A stretch of DNA of 31,285 nt from an uncultured Eubacteriales bacterium (GCA_902496345.1 CABVAP010000012.1:1-31285), one strand, 5' to 3'; counted from the first letter of the stretch, positions 8,628 to 17,549 are shown. Notes: generated by a model not told the origin, from the sequence alone. Translations and numbers: made by a program.

Positions 8628-10492
8628 AAATTGTTGACTTACTAAAAAAAGAAAGCATTGAATTTAATTTGAATATTTCTACAAAAAATGAGGCTATTGA
8701 CAAACTTGTTTCTCTTATGCAAAATTCTGGAAACTTGAACGATGTTCAAGAATATAAAAAGTGTGTTCTTGCAAGAGAAGAACAGTCTACCACTGGTATC
8801 GGTGAAGAAATTGCTATTCCTCACGGAAAAACATCTGCTGTTTCTAGTCCCGGACTTAGCCTTTTAGTTACTCCTAATGGTGTTGATTTTGATTCTTTGG
8901 ACGGATTACCAGTTAAAGTATCTTTCCTTATTGCTGCACCTGACAATGAAGACAATGTTCATCTTGACGTACTTAGTAGACTTTCTATGTTATTGATGAA
9001 TGAAGACTTTAAAAATAAAATTATCTCTGCAAAAAGCAAAGATGAAGTTTTAAATATAATTGACCTTGCTGAAAATGACAAATTAGAAGCTGAAACAGAA
9101 AAACAAGAAATCCAAACAGGTTATTCCGTTCTTGCTGTAACAGCTTGCCCAACAGGTATCGCACATACTTTTATGGCTGCTGAAAGTTTGGAAACAAAAG
9201 CAAAAGAGAAAGGCATATCTATAAAAGTTGAAACAAATGGTTCTGGTGGTGCTAAAAATGTCCTTACAAAAGAAGATATTGAAAATGCAAAATGTATTAT
9301 CGTTGCTGCTGATAAGAATGTTGAAATGGCTAGGTTTGACGGCAAAAAAGTAATTCAAGTTAAAGTTGCTGACGGTATAAATAAAGCTGATGAATTACTT
9401 GAAAAAGCAATAAATGGTGACGCTGAAATTTATAAATTTGACGGCTCTAAAAATGAGGCTGAATCAAGTCACGAAAGTGCCGGTAGGTCCATATATAAAC
9501 ACTTGATGAACGGTGTTTCTTATATGCTCCCATTTGTAATCGGCGGTGGTATATTAATCGCTCTTGCTTTCTTACTTGACGATTACAACATTGACCCGTC
9601 TAATTTCGGTAAAAATACCCCTGTTGCTAGTTTCCTTAAAACTGCTGGTGAGGCTGCTTTTGGTCTTATGTTACCTGTACTTGCCGGTTACATCGCAAAA
9701 AGTATTGCCGACAGACCCGCTTTAGCTGTTGGTTTTGTCGGTGGTGTTATTGCTAATGCCGGTGGTTCGGGATTTTTAGGAGCTTTGGTTGCTGGTTTTA
9801 TCGCTGGTTATCTTATCCTTGGACTTCAGAAGATTTTTGATAAGTTACCTAAATCTCTTGACGGAACTAAACCTGTTCTTCTATATCCGTTCTTTGGTAT
9901 CTTAATTATTGCTTTAATTATTACTTATGTTATAAATCCACCTGTTGCTACTTTTAATACTTGGCTTTCTGAAGTTCTTAAAAGTATGGGAGGAACAAGC
10001 AAAATACTCCTTGGTATGATTTTAGGTGGTATGATGTCTATTGACTTTGGTGGCCCTATTAATAAGGCAGCTTATGTTTTCGGTACTGCTCAAATCGCTG
10101 ACGGAAATTATGATATAATGGCTGCTGTTATGATTGGTGGTATGGTTCCTCCTATTGCTATCGCTTTATGTACTGTATTTTTTAAAAAATACTTTACAGA
10201 AAAAGAAAGACAATCCGGTCTTACAAACTTTGTTATGGGTCTTTCATTTATTACAGAAGGTGCTATCCCATTCGCTGCATCTGACCCTCTAAGAGTTATC
10301 CCTGCTTGTTGTATTGGCTCTGCTGTTGCAGGTGCGTTATCTATGGCTTTCGGTTGTACTCTTATGGCTCCTCACGGTGGTATTTTTGTTACACCTGTTA
10401 TTGGTAATGCTCTTATGTATATTTTAGCCTTAGTTATTGGTTCTATCGTTGGTATGTTACTTCTTGCTTTGCTAAAAAGTACAAAAAAATAA
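8624..10492 (+). CDS. fruA: Fructose-specific PTS transporter, fused EIIA-EIIB-EIIC
   Basis: This inner-membrane permease brings in fructose and phosphorylates it to fructose-1-phosphate, using phosphate from HPr. All three units are fused in 622 aa, the normal size. EIIA (about 1-150) carries phosphorylated His67 in IAIPHGKT. EIIB (about 165-265) carries Cys175 in TACPTGIAHT. EIIC (about 285-620) has multiple membrane spans and fructose-family motifs such as DFGGPINKAAY and FITEGAIPFAASDP. The start overlaps the end of fruK by 4 bases (ATGA) with GGGGGTG upstream. EIIB is linked to EIIC through a short charged, Ser-rich segment (about 270-285). Fructose specificity is inferred from family and operon; a mannose-type relative of the same family cannot be excluded. 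Confidence 0.95.
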   Translation: MKIVDLLKKESIEFNLNISTKNEAIDKLVSLMQNSGNLNDVQEYKKCVLAREEQSTTGIGEEIAIPHGKTSAVSSPGLSLLVTPNGVDFDSLDGLPVKVSFLIAAPDNEDNVHLDVLSRLSMLLMNEDFKNKIISAKSKDEVLNIIDLAENDKLEAETEKQEIQTGYSVLAVTACPTGIAHTFMAAESLETKAKEKGISIKVETNGSGGAKNVLTKEDIENAKCIIVAADKNVEMARFDGKKVIQVKVADGINKADELLEKAINGDAEIYKFDGSKNEAESSHESAGRSIYKHLMNGVSYMLPFVIGGGILIALAFLLDDYNIDPSNFGKNTPVASFLKTAGEAAFGLMLPVLAGYIAKSIADRPALAVGFVGGVIANAGGSGFLGALVAGFIAGYLILGLQKIFDKLPKSLDGTKPVLLYPFFGILIIALIITYVINPPVATFNTWLSEVLKSMGGTSKILLGMILGGMMSIDFGGPINKAAYVFGTAQIADGNYDIMAAVMIGGMVPPIAIALCTVFFKKYFTEKERQSGLTNFVMGLSFITEGAIPFAASDPLRVIPACCIGSAVAGALSMAFGCTLMAPHGGIFVTPVIGNALMYILALVIGSIVGMLLLALLKSTKK

Positions 10493-10525
10493 TGTGATGT
10501 TTTAATAAAGAAAGGAGAATTTATT

Positions 10526-10783
10526 ATGGTAAAATTTGATTATGTGATTAAGGATAAAGCTGGTATACACGCAAGACCTGCCGGTCTTTTAGTAAAAGAA
10601 GCCGGTAAATTTTCTTCAACTATTACTATTAAAAAAGCTGATAAATCTGCAGATGCAAAAAGAATCTTTGCTATTATGAGCCTTGGCGTTAAAGCTGACG
10701 AACAAATCACTATCGAAGCTGACGGTGCTGACGAAAATGACGCTATCGTTGCTATCGAAGAATTTATGAAGGCTAATTTATGA
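10526..10783 (+). CDS. ptsH: HPr-family phosphocarrier protein with Arg at position 46
   Basis: HPr shuttles phosphate from enzyme I to the EIIA domains of PTS permeases in the cytoplasm. The 85-aa protein has the canonical active site GIHARPAG with His15, and the conserved IMSLGV helix region. In Gram-positive HPr, residue 46 is a serine that HPr kinase phosphorylates for CcpA-mediated catabolite repression. Here the aligned stretch reads AKRIFAIMSLG, with Arg46 (codon AGA) in place of Ser. It should transfer phosphate but not act in the classical Ser46 pathway. AAAGGAG precedes the ATG, 33 bases after fruA, and the end overlaps ptsI by 4 bases. It may be a fructose-dedicated HPr, with a standard HPr elsewhere, or the only HPr of a species lacking this control. 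Confidence 0.95.
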   Translation: MVKFDYVIKDKAGIHARPAGLLVKEAGKFSSTITIKKADKSADAKRIFAIMSLGVKADEQITIEADGADENDAIVAIEEFMKANL

Positions 10784-12444
10784 TAGCTTTACAAGGTAAA
10801 AGCGTTTTTAAAGGCATCGCTATTGGCAAGATTGCTTTTTACAAAAGAAAAAATCAGCAAATTAAAAGAATTAAAGTTGAAGATTTTGAAAGTGAAATTT
10901 TGAGATTTGAAAAGGCTAAAGAAAAAGCTGTTGAACAACTTCAAAAACTTTTTCAAAAGGCTCTTAATGATGTTGGTGAAGCTAATGCTATGATTTTTGA
11001 AATTCACCAAATGATGCTTGAAGATTTAGACTATATAGAATCTATTGTAAATATTATTAAGACTCAAAGCGTTAATGCTGAATATGCTGTTGCTGTTACT
11101 TCTGATAATTTTCAAAAAATGTTTTCATCTATGGACGATGAATATATGAAAGGCAGAGCAGCAGACGTTAAAGATGTTTCTGAACGTGTGCTTAACATAC
11201 TTCAAGGTGTTGACGGAGATGATGACGGCTTTAACGAACCTGTTATAATTGCTGCTGATGACCTCGCTCCTAGCGAAACTGTTCAGCTTGATAAAAACAA
11301 AGTTTTGGGTTTTGCTACCTCTTTTGGTTCGTCTAATTCTCATACGGCTATTCTTGCTAGAACTATGAATATTCCGGCTATTATAAATTTAGGGGATAAT
11401 CTAAAAGAAGAATTTAACGGCAAACTAGCTATAATTAACGGATTTTCTGGAAAGGTCTATATTGAACCGGAACAACCTTTGATTGACGAATTTACGGCTA
11501 AAAAAGAAGAGGAAGAAAAGAAAGCCTTACTCTTACAACAATACAAAGGTAAAGATACAATATCTTTAGACGGTAAGGAAATTATGTTATATGCAAATGC
11601 CGGCGGTATAAAGGATATTGGTATGGCACTTCAAAATGATGCCGGCGGAATTGGACTCTTTAGAAGTGAGTTTATATATCTTGAAAATGATGATTTTCCT
11701 ACAGAGGAAGAACAATTTTTGATATATAAAGAAGTTGCTCAAAATATGGCAAGCAAAAAAGTTATAATAAGAACTTTGGATATTGGGGCAGACAAACAAG
11801 CTGATTATTTTAACTTGCCTAAAGAAGAAAATCCTGCTATGGGTTATAGGGCAATCAGAATATGTCTTCAACAGCCTGAAATTTTTAAAACTCAACTTCG
11901 TGCTTTGTTGCGTGCATCTGCATTTGGTAATATCGCAATTATGATTCCTATGATAATATCTCTCGATGAGGTTATCAAAACAAAGGAGATTATCAAACAA
12001 ATAAAAGATGAACTTGATAAAGACGGAATTGCTTTTAATAGGAATATTGAAGTTGGTATTATGATTGAAACACCGGCTGCTGTTATGATTAGTGATTTGC
12101 TTGCTAAAGAAGTTGATTTCTTTAGTATTGGTACTAACGATTTGACACAATATACTCTTGCTGCCGATAGACAAAACCAAAGTATCGAAAAATTTGTTGA
12201 TACGCACCATACAGCCGTTTTAAGAATGATAAAAATGGTTATTGATAATGCACACAAAAACGGAATTTGGGCAGGAATTTGTGGCGAACTTGGTGCAGAT
12301 TTGGAACTTACAGAATTATTTATGGCTATGGGCATAGATGAAATATCTGTTTCACCGTCTTTTGTTCTTAAAGTAAGGGAAAAAATAGTTAATACTGATA
12401 TTTCTAAAATTAAAGATGATGTGTTTAAAAAATTTTTGATTTAA
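10780..12444 (+). CDS. ptsI: PTS enzyme I (phosphoenolpyruvate-protein phosphotransferase)
   Basis: Enzyme I takes phosphate from phosphoenolpyruvate onto a histidine and passes it to HPr. The 554-aa protein is slightly shorter than the common 570-575 aa. The phosphorylated residue is His188 in GSSNSHTAILAR, a variant of the usual GGRTSHSAIMAR. The C-terminal PEP-binding barrel has MIETPAAV, IGTNDLTQYTLAADR and the catalytic Cys501 in GICGEL. The ATG overlaps the ptsH stop by 4 bases, so HPr and enzyme I should be made together. A hairpin terminator lies 8 bases after the stop. Placing ptsHI last in a fructose operon means phosphocarrier synthesis is tied at least partly to fructose induction. 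Confidence 0.96.
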   Translation: MIALQGKSVFKGIAIGKIAFYKRKNQQIKRIKVEDFESEILRFEKAKEKAVEQLQKLFQKALNDVGEANAMIFEIHQMMLEDLDYIESIVNIIKTQSVNAEYAVAVTSDNFQKMFSSMDDEYMKGRAADVKDVSERVLNILQGVDGDDDGFNEPVIIAADDLAPSETVQLDKNKVLGFATSFGSSNSHTAILARTMNIPAIINLGDNLKEEFNGKLAIINGFSGKVYIEPEQPLIDEFTAKKEEEEKKALLLQQYKGKDTISLDGKEIMLYANAGGIKDIGMALQNDAGGIGLFRSEFIYLENDDFPTEEEQFLIYKEVAQNMASKKVIIRTLDIGADKQADYFNLPKEENPAMGYRAIRICLQQPEIFKTQLRALLRASAFGNIAIMIPMIISLDEVIKTKEIIKQIKDELDKDGIAFNRNIEVGIMIETPAAVMISDLLAKEVDFFSIGTNDLTQYTLAADRQNQSIEKFVDTHHTAVLRMIKMVIDNAHKNGIWAGICGELGADLELTELFMAMGIDEISVSPSFVLKVREKIVNTDISKIKDDVFKKFLI

Positions 12445-12452
12445 ATGTAATT

Positions 12453-12486
12453 AACCCCCATTGTTTGTTTGATAACAACGGGGGTT
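12453..12486 (+). terminator. Probable terminator of the fructose operon
   Basis: AACCCCC (12453-12459) pairs with GGGGGTT (12480-12486). After one A-C mismatch TTGTT (12461-12465) pairs with AACAA (12474-12478). The following bases are only moderately T-rich (GTTATATTTG), so termination may be imperfect. Confidence 0.7.
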
Positions 12487-12525
12487 GTTATATTTGTAAT
12501 AGTTGCCAATTTGAGAAAAATGTAG

Positions 12526-12583
12526 CTTTACTATAAACGGCAAGTATTATAAAACAACAATGTTATTGTTGATTATAGTAAAG
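12526..12583. repeat. Nested inverted repeat between convergent genes
   Basis: A perfect 11-bp inverted repeat, CTTTACTATAA (12526-12536) with TTATAGTAAAG (12573-12583), encloses a second perfect 7-bp hairpin, CAACAAT/ATTGTTG (12555-12571). An outer TTGCC (12503-12507)/GGCAA (12585-12589) pair could extend it. It lies between the ptsI terminator and the terminator of the EF-G-like gene. It may be a small structured RNA, a miniature element with terminal inverted repeats, or chance structure in AT-rich DNA. Confidence 0.5.
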
Positions 12584-12632
12584 AGGCAATATTCGTAAAC
12601 GTACAAAGAATATCCTTTAGGATAATTTTTCA

Positions 12633-12679
12633 AAAAATATTGAGATAGTATTTTTTTCAAATACCACCTCAATATTTTT
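12633..12679 (-). terminator. Terminator of the EF-G-like gene
   Basis: AAAAATATTGAG (12633-12644) pairs perfectly with CTCAATATTTTT (12668-12679). The hairpin continues through two mismatches with GTATTT/AAATAC near the loop. Read on the minus strand it lies about 30 bases after the stop codon and runs into T's, so it fits the minus-strand gene. It could also stop plus-strand read-through. Confidence 0.75.
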
Positions 12680-12708
12680 ATATACTTATTTTGTATTAAT
12701 GAAATACT

Positions 12709-14787
12709 CTATTTATCGTGTTTACTTTTTTCCTCAATAATTTTGTCCATAACATCTTTTGGGGCTTCTTCATATCTAAGAAATTCCATAGTGAATTTGC
12801 CTCTACCTTGAGTCATAGAACGAAGTTCGGTAGAATATGAACGCATTGTTGCAAGAGGAACCTCAGCTTCAATAACTTGTTTTCCATTTTCTTCGTTTAT
12901 ACCATTTATACGGCCTCTTCTCTTATTCATATCGCCCATAACATCTCCTGTGTAAGCGTCAGGAACAGCTATACAAGCTCTATATATTGGTTCAAGAATA
13001 ACAGGGTTAGCCTGAAGAAAAGCTTCTTTGAATGCTATATGTGTTGCCATTTTAAATGCCATTTCGGAAGAATCAACACTATGATATGAACCGTCAACCA
13101 AAGTTGCTTTAATTCCTACAACAGGATAACCTGCAAGTGGGCCATTTTTAACACATTCTTGTAACCCTTTTTCTACTGCTGGAAAATACTGTTTTGGAAC
13201 AGCTCCTCCAAAAATCTTTTCCTCAAATACATATGGAACAGTATCATCACCTGAAGGCTCAAAATCCATAACGACATCACCAAATTGACCGTGTCCACCA
13301 GATTGTTTTTTATACTTACCCCTAACTTGGGTTTTAGTTTTAATTTTTTCTCTATAAGGAATTTCCGCTTCTCTAAGTTCTATATCAATCTTAAATTTAT
13401 TTTTTAGCTTATTTGCAAATATTTCAATATGAGTTTCACCAATACCATAGATTACAGATTGTTTCGTTTCTTTATTGACTTCCAAACGAATTACTTTATC
13501 TTCTTCGGTGAGTTTAGCTATTGCCTGAGCAAGCTTATCTTCATCACCTTTATTTTTAGCATATAATGCTCTTGCAAAGTAAGCGTTTGGGTATTCTATT
13601 GGTTCAAGCATAACAGGTCTGTCACTTGTACAAAGAGTATCACTTGTACTAGTGTTTTGCAATTTTGCAACAGCTCCTATATCGCCAGCTTTAAGCTCAT
13701 CTACTTCAATCTGTTCTTTACCCCTAAGAACATATAGACGTCCAATTTTTTCGGCAAAATTTTTATTTACATTCTTAACCATAGTATCCTTTTTAATAAC
13801 ACCGGATATTACTTTAAATATACTTAACCTACCGATAAATGGGTCAGTGATTGTTTTAAACACAAAAGCTGAAAGAGGGTCTTTTTCATCGCAATTTATT
13901 TCTACAATATCGTCTGTTTTAGGGTTAATTGCAGTAGTTGTAGATTTAACAATTTTTGTAGGTGGCAAAAATTTATTTATTGAATTCATAAGAACCCTAA
14001 TACCTATAGTATAATTTGCAGCACCACAAATAACGGGTGTAACTGTGCCATCAACTATACCAGTATTAAGACCTTTATGTATTTCCTCAACAGTGAAACT
14101 TTCTTCATTAAAGAATTTTTCCATTAAGTCGTCACTTGTTTCAGCAACAGCTTCTTCTATCATATTACGTATTAAATCAACAGACTCATCTAAACCATCT
14201 GGCATATCACAAGGTTCAACCATACCATTTATAAATTTTCTAGCCTGTTTTCTTATTGCATTGACAAAGCCTACAAAATGACCATTTTCATAAAAAGGAA
14301 CTTGGAGAGGTGCAATACTTTTACCAAAAACTTGTTTTAATGCTAAAACAACATCATCAAGATTAGCATTTTCATCGTCCATACCATTAACAAAAATCAT
14401 CTTAGGAATATTATTTTTTACAGCATAGTCCCAAGCTCTCTCAGTTCCAACTTCAATACCTGATTTCGCATTTACAACAATAAGAATCATATCAGCAACA
14501 CTGACAGCTTGAGCAACTTCACCAGAAAAATCATAAAAACCAGGTGTATCTATAAAATTAATCTTTTCGTCAAGCCATTCAACAGGAATTACAGAGGCAT
14601 TAATAGAGGCCTTTCGTTTGATTTCCTCTGAATCATAATCACTTACAGTGTTACCTTCTTCAATACGACCAAATCGTTTAGTAACACCACTTACATAAAG
14701 AACTGCCTCGGCAATAGTAGTTTTACCACTACCACTATGACCAAGAATTGCAACATTTCTGATATTTTCAGCAGAATAACTTTTCAT
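12709..14787 (-). CDS. Elongation factor G-like translational GTPase (paralogue)
   Basis: This is a 692-aa cytoplasmic protein with the five-domain plan of EF-G. It matches the paralogue group found in many Clostridia and Actinobacteria rather than the ribosomal-operon fusA. The P-loop is GHSGSGKT (residues 16-23) instead of the canonical AHIDAGKT, followed by DTPG (80-83). The base-specificity motif NKxD reads NGMD (134-137), losing the usual Lys. Domains II-V follow (FKTITDPFIGRLS; SGGHGQFGDV in domain IV). Its role is unknown; related proteins include ribosome-rescue or tetracycline-protection-type GTPases, but this is not established here. ATG 14787 is preceded by GGAGGAGG on the minus strand. 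A start 18 codons upstream has no such site. It is a single gene with its own terminator, convergent with ptsI. Confidence 0.88.
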   Translation of the reverse strand: MKSYSAENIRNVAILGHSGSGKTTIAEAVLYVSGVTKRFGRIEEGNTVSDYDSEEIKRKASINASVIPVEWLDEKINFIDTPGFYDFSGEVAQAVSVADMILIVVNAKSGIEVGTERAWDYAVKNNIPKMIFVNGMDDENANLDDVVLALKQVFGKSIAPLQVPFYENGHFVGFVNAIRKQARKFINGMVEPCDMPDGLDESVDLIRNMIEEAVAETSDDLMEKFFNEESFTVEEIHKGLNTGIVDGTVTPVICGAANYTIGIRVLMNSINKFLPPTKIVKSTTTAINPKTDDIVEINCDEKDPLSAFVFKTITDPFIGRLSIFKVISGVIKKDTMVKNVNKNFAEKIGRLYVLRGKEQIEVDELKAGDIGAVAKLQNTSTSDTLCTSDRPVMLEPIEYPNAYFARALYAKNKGDEDKLAQAIAKLTEEDKVIRLEVNKETKQSVIYGIGETHIEIFANKLKNKFKIDIELREAEIPYREKIKTKTQVRGKYKKQSGGHGQFGDVVMDFEPSGDDTVPYVFEEKIFGGAVPKQYFPAVEKGLQECVKNGPLAGYPVVGIKATLVDGSYHSVDSSEMAFKMATHIAFKEAFLQANPVILEPIYRACIAVPDAYTGDVMGDMNKRRGRINGINEENGKQVIEAEVPLATMRSYSTELRSMTQGRGKFTMEFLRYEEAPKDVMDKIIEEKSKHDK

Positions 14788-15076
14788 TGTAAAACCTCCT
14801 CCGAATATCAAAATAACCGATATTATTGTTTTTATTAACAAATATGTGGTATATGCACAACAAATATATTATATATATTCTACACAAAAACACTTTTTCC
14901 TTTTAAAAAAATTAATTAATGGGATTTTTGTGCATTTTGTGTAAAAATATTATTTAGAACTTTGATTTATAGTTTAAAAATTATTTGAACCCTAAAATAA
15001 TAAATGGTTTATAAAGAGATAAATTTAATTTATAAAAAACTATCTTTATCTACTTGATTTTTTGAGGGATTTTTTG
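14788..15076. other. Divergent intergenic region
   Basis: This very AT-rich gap separates the EF-G-like gene (minus) from the uvr-side genes (plus). On the minus strand TATAAT-like sequences occur around 14865-14880, but no good -35 partner is visible. I see no additional ORF or clear RNA structure. Confidence 0.5.
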
Positions 15077-15105
15077 TTGATGTTTTATCTTTTTTGTATT
15101 ATAAT
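15077..15105 (+). promoter_or_regulatory. Sigma-A-type promoter for the 75-aa ORF and perhaps uvrBA
   Basis: TTGATG (15077-15082) and TATAAT (15100-15105) are separated by 17 bases, about 30 bases before the start codon. No LexA-type GAAC-N4-GTTC palindrome was seen here. Confidence 0.75.
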
Positions 15106-15140
15106 CTTAAAAGATTGTTTTTTTGGAGGAGTAAATTATT

Positions 15141-15368
15141 ATGAATGAAAAAGCTAAAGAAATCCTTAAAAAAGTTTTTGTGTCATATTCTGACGGTGAG
15201 GATATTTGCACACTAAAAATGCCTCAAGGTTCGCAAATACACGATTTTAATATGGCACTAAAAGAACTTACAGAAAAGGGATTTATTACTATTAACAAAA
15301 AAAATCTTTGTAATGCAGAAATTATATTGACTGATTTGGGGCTTGAATTTTGTATGGACTTATACTAG
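15141..15368 (+). CDS. Small uncharacterised protein, possible winged-helix fold
   Basis: This 75-aa ORF has a strong GGAGGA at 15125-15130 and its own promoter, so it is very likely translated. I do not recognise a named family. The middle (NMALKELTEKGFITINKK) followed by EIILTDLGLEF resembles the recognition helix and wing of small winged-helix proteins, in which an alternation of helix, GFI turn and beta wing is common. That is a fold guess only. It has no signal peptide or membrane segment. It ends about 130 bases before uvrB in the same direction. A second promoter precedes uvrB, so co-transcription is possible but not required. Confidence 0.75.
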   Translation: MNEKAKEILKKVFVSYSDGEDICTLKMPQGSQIHDFNMALKELTEKGFITINKKNLCNAEIILTDLGLEFCMDLY

Positions 15369-15437
15369 TTAAAAAAATTTGTTAGAACTACTTGATTTAT
15401 TTTTTTGCGAGTTTTTAAGAATTTTATTATGATGTGA

Positions 15438-15466
15438 TTGTATAAAATTATTGAATATGGTAAAAT
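15438..15466 (+). promoter_or_regulatory. Promoter upstream of uvrB
   Basis: TTGTAT (15438-15443) and TAAAAT (15461-15466) are 17 bases apart, 35 bases before the uvrB ATG. An overlapping TATGAT (15466-15471) is an alternative -10. No SOS-box palindrome was seen, although uvrBA is SOS-controlled in many Bacillota. Confidence 0.6.
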
Positions 15467-15501
15467 ATGATAGTTACAATGAATTATTGAGGTGAGGCTT
15501 T

Positions 15502-17481
15502 ATGGATAAATTTAAAGTTGTTTCTAAATTTAAACCGACCGGTGACCAACCTGATGCTATTAAAAAATTATCTGACGGTTTTTTGAATGGTAAAAAATTT
15601 CAGACTTTACTTGGTGTTACTGGTTCCGGAAAAACTTTTACTATGGCTAATATAATCGAAAAACTTAATAAGCCAACTTTGATTATTGCTCATAATAAAA
15701 CGCTTGCTGCTCAGCTTTACAATGAATTTAAAGAATTTTTTCCTGAAAATGCCGTTGAATATTTCGTTTCGTACTATGATTATTATCAGCCAGAGGCCTA
15801 TGTTCCTCAAAGTGATACCTATATCGAAAAAGATTCTTCTGTTAATGATGAAATAGACAAGCTCAGACACTCTGCAACAGCTGCTTTATTTGAAAGAAAA
15901 GATGTTATTATTGTTGCCAGTGTTTCTTGTATATACGGTCTTGGTGACCCTATTGATTACAACGAAATGGTTATATCTTTAAGACCTGGTATGATTAAAG
16001 ACAGAGATGACGTTATCCGAAAACTTGTAGAAATTCAATATGACAGAAATGATATTAACTTTACACGAGGTACTTTTAGGGTTCGTGGTGATGTTATTGA
16101 GGTATTTCCTGCAGGTTCTTCTGACTATGCTTATCGTATTGAGTTCTTTGGCGATGAAGTTGACCGAATAACTGAAATAGACGTTTTGACAGGCGAAATA
16201 AAGGGTAGACGAGAACATATCTGTATTTACCCTGCATCTCACTATGTAACAAGTAGGGAAAAAATGACTGCTGCTATAAAGAGAATTGAACAGGAACTTG
16301 ATGAAAGAGTTGCAGAACTTAAATCTGAAGACAAACTTCTTGAGGCTCAAAGACTTTTACAAAGAACAAATTATGATATTGAAATGATGAACGAAATGGG
16401 TTTTTGTTCCGGTATTGAAAATTATTCAAGACATTTATCTGGTAGAGAGGCAGGCAGTACTCCTCATACCTTAATTGATTATTTCCCTGATGATTTTCTT
16501 ATTATAGTTGACGAGTCACACGTTACTATCCCTCAAATAGGTGCTATGTATGAGGGGGACAGGTCTAGAAAAACTAATCTTGTTGATTTTGGTTTTAGAC
16601 TTCCATCGGCTCTTGATAACAGACCTCTTAAATTTCAAGAGTTTGAAGAAAAAATTAATCAAATTCTATTTGTTTCGGCTACACCATCAAAATATGAAAA
16701 AGCTCACTCAGAAAATACAGCTGAACAAATTTTGCGTCCTACAGGTCTTCTTGACCCGGAAATTGACGTTCGCCCTATAAAAGGTCAGATTGATAACCTT
16801 ATCTCTGAAATCAATAAAGTTACCGAAAAGAAACAAAAAGTTCTTGTTACTACACTTACTAAAAAAATGGCTGAAGATTTAACAAATTATCTTAAAGAAA
16901 GTGGTATACGAGTTAAATATCTACACTCTGACATAGATACGCTTGAACGACTTGAAATAATAAGAGATTTACGAATGGACGTTTTTGACGTTCTTGTCGG
17001 AATAAACTTACTTCGAGAGGGTCTTGATATTCCGGAAGTTTCACTTGTTGCTATACTTGATGCAGATAAAGAGGGATTTTTACGTTCTGAAACTTCTCTT
17101 ATACAAACAATAGGCAGGGCAGCTAGAAATTCTGACGGTCGTGTTGTTATGTATGCAGATACTATTACAGATTCTATGCAAAAGGCTATAAGCGAAACAA
17201 ACAGAAGAAGAAACATACAAGAAGAATATAACATAGAACACGGTATTGTACCTAAAACTATTGTTAAAAAGGTTCACGACATCATTAAAGCAACTATCTC
17301 TGTTGAAGAAAAGAAAGGTATGGGACTTGACAAAGACCCTGAATCTATGAGCAAAGAGGAACTTACAAAAGTTATCGAAAAAATGCAACAAGAAATGCGA
17401 CAGGCTGCAACCGATTTACAATTTGAAAGAGCAGCACAGTTGCGTGATGAAATCATTAATTTAAAGAAATTTCTTGATTAG
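15502..17481 (+). CDS. uvrB: Excinuclease ABC subunit B
   Basis: UvrB is the damage-verifying helicase-like subunit of nucleotide excision repair. UvrA loads it onto DNA, where it recruits UvrC. The 659-aa length is normal. Walker A is GVTGSGKT (residues 38-45). The damage-probing beta-hairpin region is recognisable by SYYDYYQPEAYVP (about 90-103). The helicase motifs VDESHVT and QTIGRAAR are present, and the C-terminal UVR motif (about 620-659, with FERAAQLRDEI) binds UvrC. GAGGTGAGG precedes the ATG. It sits 68 bases before uvrA in the same direction, the common uvrBA arrangement. No uvrC is in the window. Confidence 0.98.
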   Translation: MDKFKVVSKFKPTGDQPDAIKKLSDGFLNGKKFQTLLGVTGSGKTFTMANIIEKLNKPTLIIAHNKTLAAQLYNEFKEFFPENAVEYFVSYYDYYQPEAYVPQSDTYIEKDSSVNDEIDKLRHSATAALFERKDVIIVASVSCIYGLGDPIDYNEMVISLRPGMIKDRDDVIRKLVEIQYDRNDINFTRGTFRVRGDVIEVFPAGSSDYAYRIEFFGDEVDRITEIDVLTGEIKGRREHICIYPASHYVTSREKMTAAIKRIEQELDERVAELKSEDKLLEAQRLLQRTNYDIEMMNEMGFCSGIENYSRHLSGREAGSTPHTLIDYFPDDFLIIVDESHVTIPQIGAMYEGDRSRKTNLVDFGFRLPSALDNRPLKFQEFEEKINQILFVSATPSKYEKAHSENTAEQILRPTGLLDPEIDVRPIKGQIDNLISEINKVTEKKQKVLVTTLTKKMAEDLTNYLKESGIRVKYLHSDIDTLERLEIIRDLRMDVFDVLVGINLLREGLDIPEVSLVAILDADKEGFLRSETSLIQTIGRAARNSDGRVVMYADTITDSMQKAISETNRRRNIQEEYNIEHGIVPKTIVKKVHDIIKATISVEEKKGMGLDKDPESMSKEELTKVIEKMQQEMRQAATDLQFERAAQLRDEIINLKKFLD

Positions 17482-17549
17482 ACCACAATTTAATTATTGG
17501 TTACTTTAATATTCTAAATCTATAAAAATAAATTTTAAAGAGGTTTGCT

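Noticed and set aside
11587..12210. 207-aa minus-strand frame opposite ptsI
   Set aside because: It lies wholly inside the conserved enzyme I gene, has no ribosome site and reads as low-complexity antisense sequence.
15369..15501. LexA/SOS box upstream of uvrB
   Set aside because: No GAAC-N4-GTTC palindrome is present; the only GAAC nearby has no partner.
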